This document shows, one piece after another, positions 58,853-64,000 of a stretch of 64,000 nt of DNA. Under the pieces are notes generated by a model, which was not told the origin of the DNA, did no database searches, and saw only the letters and a program-made list of their open reading frames with translations. The translations under genes were made by a program, and so were the position numbers. This DNA is from Acidimicrobiaceae bacterium (GTDB taxonomy: Bacteria > Actinomycetota > Acidimicrobiia > Acidimicrobiales > Ilumatobacteraceae): contig CANFIM010000001.1 of the NCBI GenBank assembly GCA_947447175.1, positions 21,964 through 85,963 on the forward strand, written 5' to 3'. Numbering within the stretch: position 1 is the stretch's first letter; the number at the start of each line of letters is the position of its first letter.

Positions 58853-59910
58853 GCTTTGGCGGCGGCGTATGTCAACCAGGTGCCGGCCTCAAAGTCATAC
58901 AACTTGCAGTTCTTCGTGGAGCGAAGGAACTCACGCAATGAGAGGCGAATGCGGCGAACGGTTTCGGGGTATGCAGCCTCAATCGCATTTGCAGCCGCAG
59001 GCAACTGGTGGAAAGGAATACGTACATCAACATGGTGAGGCACATGCACGAAAATGTTGTGGAACCACAACCAGTTCACAAGGCGAGGAGTCTTCATGAT
59101 GGTGGTGGACTCCATTTGTCCTTTGTATTGGGACCAATCACGTCGTGACCACCAGCGAATCTCCGGCGATACGTGATGCACATACACGGTCCATCCGATG
59201 ATTTGCAGAAACAAAAGGAAGGGGACAACGAATAATTTGATGGGCAACCAAATAGCTGATGCAACACCACCGGTGAGTGCACCAATGACAACCGTTGCGG
59301 CAAGAACAATTGCGATACCGGAGGTCAACGTAATTTTGTCTCGCACTACTGCAGCGCGACGCTTGCCTTCAGGGTTGTAGCGCCACATTTTTTGCCACCA
59401 CACGGTGCGCATGAAATATGCGCCTGAACCAAGCCACGACCATTCAAGGCGATGACGAAGACGTTGCATTGAGTTGTACGTGCGGTACTCCTCAACAGTT
59501 GCGGGGTGCCATACGAAGTCGAAACCTTCGCGAGTTGTATAGCCGTGGTGAATACGGTTGTGTCCAAGATCCCACGCGGCCTCTACGTGAACACTGGGGC
59601 CCATCGAAATTTGAGCAACAATGCGGTTCACTTTTTGCGATGACAGCAGTGCGCCATGAGATGCATCGTGTCCAAGAACAAAGAGCCCCGACACGGCAAG
59701 TCCACCTGCTACCCAGAGCGGCACAATGGCCCACCAAGAATGTGCCATGGCGAGAGCGGCAAGAGTGACGCCGTAGACAATGGTGGCCTTGGTGAGGGCA
59801 CGAACAGCACGCCCGGTGGGGCGTTCGTAGCAGACGGCTGGAATTGATTCGCGAACAGTATTCAGCGAATGGGTGCGGTCTTTGGTGAGCGGGGCAGATT
59901 CAGTCTCGAT
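58849..59910 (-). CDS. Fatty acid desaturase; start extended upstream of the track ORF (probable non-canonical ATC start)
   Basis: HDASHG, HNRIHHGYT, HVPHHVDVRIP His boxes; the same frame stays open upstream of 59748 and encodes IETESAPLTKDRTHSLNTVRESIPAVCYERPTGRAV, resembling the IPAHCFERS N-terminus of desaturases. Confidence 0.8.
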   Translation of the reverse strand: METESAPLTKDRTHSLNTVRESIPAVCYERPTGRAVRALTKATIVYGVTLAALAMAHSWWAIVPLWVAGGLAVSGLFVLGHDASHGALLSSQKVNRIVAQISMGPSVHVEAAWDLGHNRIHHGYTTREGFDFVWHPATVEEYRTYNSMQRLRHRLEWSWLGSGAYFMRTVWWQKMWRYNPEGKRRAAVVRDKITLTSGIAIVLAATVVIGALTGGVASAIWLPIKLFVVPFLLFLQIIGWTVYVHHVSPEIRWWSRRDWSQYKGQMESTTIMKTPRLVNWLWFHNIFVHVPHHVDVRIPFHQLPAAANAIEAAYPETVRRIRLSLREFLRSTKNCKLYDFEAGTWLTYAAAKA

Positions 59911-59975
59911 GGGCTTCAGGCTATTTCATAAATGGCGATGTTTTGGCACTTTCGGTTGCGTAGCCTTAATGCCTT

Positions 59976-61382
59976 ATGGCCACTATTCCTAACGCCGCCT
60001 TTTCCATCGCGCTTGATTGTCAGCTTGACAACGTGCCCGGCAGCCTTGGCCGCCTCTGCGTCGCCATTGGCGAAGCAGGTGGCAACATTGGTGCTCTCGA
60101 CGGATTCGACGTTCGTGGCCCAGTCCTTCGCCGCAGTCTTGTGGTGCAATGTCGCGATGAAGAGCACCAGCGAGTGGTTGTTGACGCTGTCCATTCGCTT
60201 GATGGCGTCACCTTGCTCGACTGGTGGGACCGTACCTTCCGTATGCATGAAGGCGGCAAAGTAGAAGTAATTACCACTACGCCAGTCAACGACCGCGACG
60301 ATCTTTCAATGGCGTACACCCCAGGTGTTGCACGCGTTTGTACCGCAATTGAAAACGATCCATCACTTTCATACAAGTACACAATTCGTAAAAACACTGT
60401 TGCCATCGTGAGCAACGGCACTGCAGTACTTGGTCTTGGTGATATTGGACCCGAAGGCGCCATGCCAGTAATGGAAGGAAAGGCGCTTCTGTTCAAAGAG
60501 TTCGGTGGAGTTGATGGTTTCCCTGTATGCATCAATGCACGCACAGCCGACGAAGTAGTTGAATTTGTAGAGCGCATTGCTCCAACATTCGGCGGCATCA
60601 ACCTTGAAGACATCAAGGCACCTGAGTGTTTCGAAATTGAAGAGCGTTTGCGCGCCAGCCTCGACATTCCTGTTTTTCACGACGACCAGCACGGCACCGC
60701 AGTGGTGACCCTTGCGGCACTGTGGAACTCATTGAAGATCACCGGCAAGAAGATGGAAGACCTTTCCATCGTTATTGCAGGCATGGGAGCAGCTGGTGTT
60801 GCTATCGGCAAAATCCTTCTCAATGCAGGCGTTGGTGAAATCATCGGTTGTGACCGTATTGGCGCTGTGTATTCAGGCCGCAGTGAAATGAACTCTGCAA
60901 AAGAGTGGTTTGCTAACAACACCAATCAGTCACGGAAAATGGGCTCTATCGCAGATGTTATGAAGGGCACAGACGTGTTCATTGGCGTGAGTGGTCCTGC
61001 TCTCATCACTGCCGCAGAAGTCCGTTCGATGGCGGCGAATCCTTTGGTATTTGCAATGGCAAACCCAGAACCCGAAATTCGCCCCGAGCAGTGCGATGGC
61101 CTTGCCGCTGTTATGGCAACGGGTCGCAGCGACTATCCGAACCAAATCAACAACGTGTTGGCGTTCCCCGGAATCTTCCGCGGTGCTCTCGATGCAAACG
61201 CCACCGATATCACTGAGAACATGAAGTTGGCCGCAGCTATCGCAATCGCAGAATCAGTGACTGATGCGCAGTTGTCGCCAGAGTTTGTGGTTCCATCGGT
61301 GTTCGACAAGACCATCGTGGAAAAGGTTGCCCCTGCAGTGGCAGCCGCAGCCGTCAAAGACGGTGTTATCCGCAAGGCATAA
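59976..61382 (+). CDS. NAD(P)-dependent malic enzyme with N-terminal ACT-like domain
   Basis: LDNVPGSLGRLCVAIGEAGGNIGALDG (ACT), YTPGVARVCTAIENDPSLSYKYTIRKNTVAIVSNGTAVLGLGDIGPEGAMPVMEGKALLFKEF. Confidence 0.95.
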   Translation: MATIPNAAFSIALDCQLDNVPGSLGRLCVAIGEAGGNIGALDGFDVRGPVLRRSLVVQCRDEEHQRVVVDAVHSLDGVTLLDWWDRTFRMHEGGKVEVITTTPVNDRDDLSMAYTPGVARVCTAIENDPSLSYKYTIRKNTVAIVSNGTAVLGLGDIGPEGAMPVMEGKALLFKEFGGVDGFPVCINARTADEVVEFVERIAPTFGGINLEDIKAPECFEIEERLRASLDIPVFHDDQHGTAVVTLAALWNSLKITGKKMEDLSIVIAGMGAAGVAIGKILLNAGVGEIIGCDRIGAVYSGRSEMNSAKEWFANNTNQSRKMGSIADVMKGTDVFIGVSGPALITAAEVRSMAANPLVFAMANPEPEIRPEQCDGLAAVMATGRSDYPNQINNVLAFPGIFRGALDANATDITENMKLAAAIAIAESVTDAQLSPEFVVPSVFDKTIVEKVAPAVAAAAVKDGVIRKA

Positions 61383-61453
61383 CGCTTCACAATTCACCCT
61401 CCATTCACTTTGGGAGTGGGGCACAGATTCCTGACCGCCTACTCTGAGTACCT

Positions 61454-62302
61454 ATGTACGAATGGTTGTTGCAGTCTCCGTTATTGATCAGGCTTCTTGT
61501 CACAGTTGTCCCTCCATTAGTCATTGTTATTCCGTTGGCTCGTTTTGCACTTCGTAGCAACGGCAAAACCAGAGATGACGACAATGTCATGACCACCGCA
61601 ATGCGGTTTGTGGGGGCGGCGTTCATCTTCATTGGTTCATTTGCCAACGTGACTGCATGGCAGGGCGCAGGAACTGCAAACTCAAATATCAAAACTGAGT
61701 TGGCGTCTTTGTCTGCACTGGCAGAGACAATTCTTGATTACAAGCAAGACGCCACTTTGCAAGACGCCATTTCAAAGATCACCACGTATGTGCAAACTGT
61801 TCACGACACTGAATTGTCAAAGAATGGCATTAAAGGTTTCATGCAAACCTCCGCCGGTTTAAAGCGCACTCAGCGAACAAAGAATGCAGCGTTGGGTGCA
61901 TTACCGAAGATCACTCGTGACTCAGCTGAGCAGCAAGCCCTTGATATTCGAAGCGCTGTCATTGCAATTGAGCAAGCAGACATTGTGAATGACCGAGACC
62001 TCAATCGCATGTTGAAGCAGGTCGACGACTTTCAGTCTGCGCGTCGTAGTCGTCTCTCTGGCACATGGCCGCTTGTTCCCGAAGTTGTGATTTACACATT
62101 CTTAGTAATCACCGTTGCTGCATTGGTACTCATCGGTCGTTACCCCACGGGCCCGAAGAAGGACCTGAAGTGGATGCAGGTGATTGTGTCGGTGGCTGTG
62201 GTGTCGTCGGTGTGGTTCTCGGTGCTCTCCACCCAGGATGTGAGCGTGAAGAGCGGTCGCTTCAATGTGCCGATTGAGGCGTTCCTCAGTCGCTACGGCT
62301 GA
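61454..62302 (+). CDS. Membrane protein of unknown function (DUF4239-like topology)
   Basis: Two N-terminal and two C-terminal TM segments flanking a ~120-aa soluble part. Confidence 0.6.
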   Translation: MYEWLLQSPLLIRLLVTVVPPLVIVIPLARFALRSNGKTRDDDNVMTTAMRFVGAAFIFIGSFANVTAWQGAGTANSNIKTELASLSALAETILDYKQDATLQDAISKITTYVQTVHDTELSKNGIKGFMQTSAGLKRTQRTKNAALGALPKITRDSAEQQALDIRSAVIAIEQADIVNDRDLNRMLKQVDDFQSARRSRLSGTWPLVPEVVIYTFLVITVAALVLIGRYPTGPKKDLKWMQVIVSVAVVSSVWFSVLSTQDVSVKSGRFNVPIEAFLSRYG

Positions 62303-62309
62303 TGCGCAC

Positions 62310-62327
62310 GCCGAACTTGCATTCGGC
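62310..62327. terminator. Hairpin between convergent 61454 gene and ssrA
   Basis: GCCGAA-CTTGCA-TTCGGC; weak T-tract on either side. Confidence 0.45.
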
Positions 62328-62341
62328 CTTCTATAGATAAA

Positions 62342-62721
62342 TGGTGGAGCTGGGGGGAATCGAACCCCCGTCCATCAGGCGTTATTTACCAGTGATACAA
62401 CCATACCCGTTCTAGTGCTGACGCAACACCACCGACGGGTCGGTTATCTCTTGCGAGATCGCGTGTTGTCTTTCCAACAAGTCACTGGTCTTTCTCAGCG
62501 TCAGCGTTCTTTCTCGCCGTCATCCACCGCTTCTGTTGCCGGGCTGCGATGAACTGGCCCCGTGCGCCATTGCTGGTCACGATGTCTCTCTACAACCTAA
62601 AAATTAGGCGGCGAGAGCGAACTGCTCGTTGGCAATTCTGTTTTTTGCCCCGTTTAACGAATCTGAGCAATTCGGGTTGCACGTGCAAAAAACGAAACTG
62701 CTGTCGAAACCTGTCAGCCCC
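62342..62721 (-). ncRNA. ssrA: Transfer-messenger RNA (tmRNA)
   Basis: Minus strand: 5' GGGGCTGACAGGTTTCGACAG..., 3' GGACGGGGGTTCGATTCCCCCCAGCTCCACCA; internal tag ORF GCAAAAAACAGAATTGCCAACGAGCAGTTCGCTCTCGCCGCCTAA (AKNRIANEQFALAA*) at 62604-62648. Confidence 0.95.
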
Positions 62722-62795
62722 ATTGTTTGGTTGTGTGTTGTCAGTGTACGGCAGGGAAGTGCCAATGAATTCCAAGATTGATACAAGGAATGCGA

Positions 62796-63272
62796 TTAGT
62801 CCATGCCTTTGCGCTGACGACCAAGCGCGCGCTGCATTTCGCGTTGCACATCCTTTTCGGCAATTGCTTGTCGCTTGTCGCCCTTTTTACGACCACGCGC
62901 TAGGGCCAATTCAACTTTTACACGACCATCAATGAGTTTGAGCGCAAGAGGAACAAGAGAAAGACGTTCGCGGGCAATGCGATCGCCGAGCCGTTCGATT
63001 TCATCACGATGCATTAAGAGCTTGCGAGGGCGATCTGGGTCGTGCGCACCCACGCCAACGGCAAATTGGTAGGGAGAGATGTGGACGCCATCTAGCCACA
63101 CTTCGCCATCGAGCACGCGGGCATAGGCATCCACCAACTGCACGGCGCCGGCGCGCAGGCTTTTGACCTCGCTTCCGACCAGCACAATGCCGGCCTCGTA
63201 CACGTCGAGAATCTCGTAATCGTGTCGGGCCTTGCGATTGCTCGCTAGAACGGTGTTGGGGCTCTTTGGCAT
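62796..63272 (-). CDS. smpB: SsrA-binding protein SmpB
   Basis: NRKARHDYEILDVYEAGIVLVGSEVKSLRAGAVQLVDAYARV, KLLMHRDEIERL, ALARGRKKGDKRQ; start refined to ATG 63272. Confidence 0.97.
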   Translation of the reverse strand: MPKSPNTVLASNRKARHDYEILDVYEAGIVLVGSEVKSLRAGAVQLVDAYARVLDGEVWLDGVHISPYQFAVGVGAHDPDRPRKLLMHRDEIERLGDRIARERLSLVPLALKLIDGRVKVELALARGRKKGDKRQAIAEKDVQREMQRALGRQRKGMD

Positions 63273-63305
63273 GGGGCATGAAGGGTATCGGTAGCGTGTG
63301 TGGTG

Positions 63306-63719
63306 ATGCCTACACCAGAGATTTCTGTTCCCACCGATGCCTTGGCTGCCATGGCCAAGCACGGTTATGACTGTTTCCCCGAGGAAATGTGCGGCTTGCT
63401 GGTGGGGAATCCTGCAACCAATGAAGTGGTGCGTTTTGTGCCCACCACGAATATTGCCCATAGCGCCAAGGTGTACACCATTGACCCCAAAGAGCATTTG
63501 CGCGCTGAATTGGCTGCCGAAGCTGACGGGTTCGAAATCATCGGATGCGCTCACAGTCATACGCATACTGAGGCATATCCCAGCCCCACCGATGTAGCGC
63601 AGGCCCCAGACCCCGGTTGGCACTACATCATCGTCACTCTCATGCGAGATGCTCCCGAGGCTCGTTCGTATCTCATTGAAGGCGAAACCATCACCGAAGA
63701 GATCATCTCGCCCGTTTGA
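63306..63719 (+). CDS. JAMM/M67-family metallopeptidase (Mec-like)
   Basis: CFPEEMCGLLVGN...IIGCAHSHTHTEAYPSPTDVAQA (HxH-x7-SxxD JAMM motif). Confidence 0.88.
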   Translation: MPTPEISVPTDALAAMAKHGYDCFPEEMCGLLVGNPATNEVVRFVPTTNIAHSAKVYTIDPKEHLRAELAAEADGFEIIGCAHSHTHTEAYPSPTDVAQAPDPGWHYIIVTLMRDAPEARSYLIEGETITEEIISPV

Positions 63720-63745
63720 TTCCCTGTGACCCTTGTAAGTAGGGG

Positions 63746-63774
63746 GTGACACCGCAGATTTAAAGGGTTACAAT
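63746..63774 (+). promoter_or_regulatory. Candidate sigma70-type promoter for cysteine synthase
   Basis: GTGACA - 17 bp - TACAAT. Confidence 0.65.
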
Positions 63775-63854
63775 TCCGACTGGAATTATCGGGAATAGCC
63801 CGACAGTCCTCTGGGTTCTACTCAGGGTCGCCAAAAGGCGTCAAAAGGAGCGAC

Positions 63855-64000
63855 ATGTCAATTGCAGATGTCAAAAGGAATGGTGGGTCCGTGTTCGTGA
63901 TGCAGAGTGCACTCGAACTGATCGGCAATACCCCAATGGTCGACGTCTCCATTTTGTCGCCTAATCCCAAAGTTCGCCTTGTGGCAAAACTGGAAAGCCA
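63855..64000 (+). CDS. Cysteine synthase, 5' part (truncated by window edge)
   Basis: MSIADVKRNGGSVFVMQSALELIGNTPMVDVSILSPNPKVRLVAKLES; SD AAGGAG; not in ORF track (no stop). Confidence 0.88.
   Translation, partial: MSIADVKRNGGSVFVMQSALELIGNTPMVDVSILSPNPKVRLVAKLES

Noticed and set aside
59926-59934. ATGAAATAG just upstream of the desaturase as its start
   Set aside because: It is a different frame and terminates after two codons; it could matter only if an indel error exists there.
62604-62786. 60-aa minus ORF MYQSWNSLAL...NEQFALAA as a protein gene
   Set aside because: Its 3' end is the tmRNA tag reading frame; the upstream part is tmRNA/promoter sequence.
1-64000. CRISPR array, prophage, transposase, toxin-antitoxin or canonical anti-phage defence system
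   Set aside because: No regularly spaced repeats, integrase/transposase motifs, TA pairs or recognisable defence genes were seen. RadC-like and DUF4031 proteins alone are not enough to claim a defence island.
1-64000. tRNA genes
   Set aside because: The only T-arm-like GGTTCGANTCC with acceptor stem I recognised belongs to the tmRNA at 62342; no other tRNA could be supported by eye.

Overview
64 kb of a chromosome that looks actinobacterial, probably an Acidimicrobiia-like lineage (inferred from cofD/cofE, DUF3499, DUF5719, DUF3039, an imuA'-imuB-dnaE2 cassette with actinobacterial-type SOS boxes, and gene order). About 55 genes are densely packed on both strands. I see no CRISPR array, prophage or IS element. 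Main blocks: (1) SOS mutagenesis cassette imuA'-imuB-NUDIX-dnaE2 (3.3-9.4 kb) with two SOS-box palindromes. (2) Surface-polysaccharide/GDP-fucose and glycosyltransferase region with coenzyme F420 genes cofE/cofD inside it (11.8-35.4 kb). (3) Core genes ftsH, ahcY, comF-like, secA, prfB, ftsE/X, glbO-like globin, menB, smpB. (4) Fatty-acid/acyl-CoA genes (48-60 kb). (5) A tmRNA gene (ssrA) absent from the ORF track, with readable tag AKNRIANEQFALAA. Also missing from the track: two edge-truncated genes (MOSC-domain protein at the left edge, cysteine synthase at the right edge) and a ~54-codon N-terminal extension of a desaturase. The signals I find most interesting are promoter-level: a recurrent TANNNT hexamer 6-10 nt upstream of start codons, suggesting pervasive leaderless transcription; divergent gene pairs whose two -10 hexamers share one central TA (ANNNTANNNT) in 23-30 bp gaps; a desaturase that appears to start at ATC exactly where a leaderless start codon is expected; and SOS boxes placed 1 nt upstream of such hexamers. 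All product calls come from reading the translations; no database search was run.
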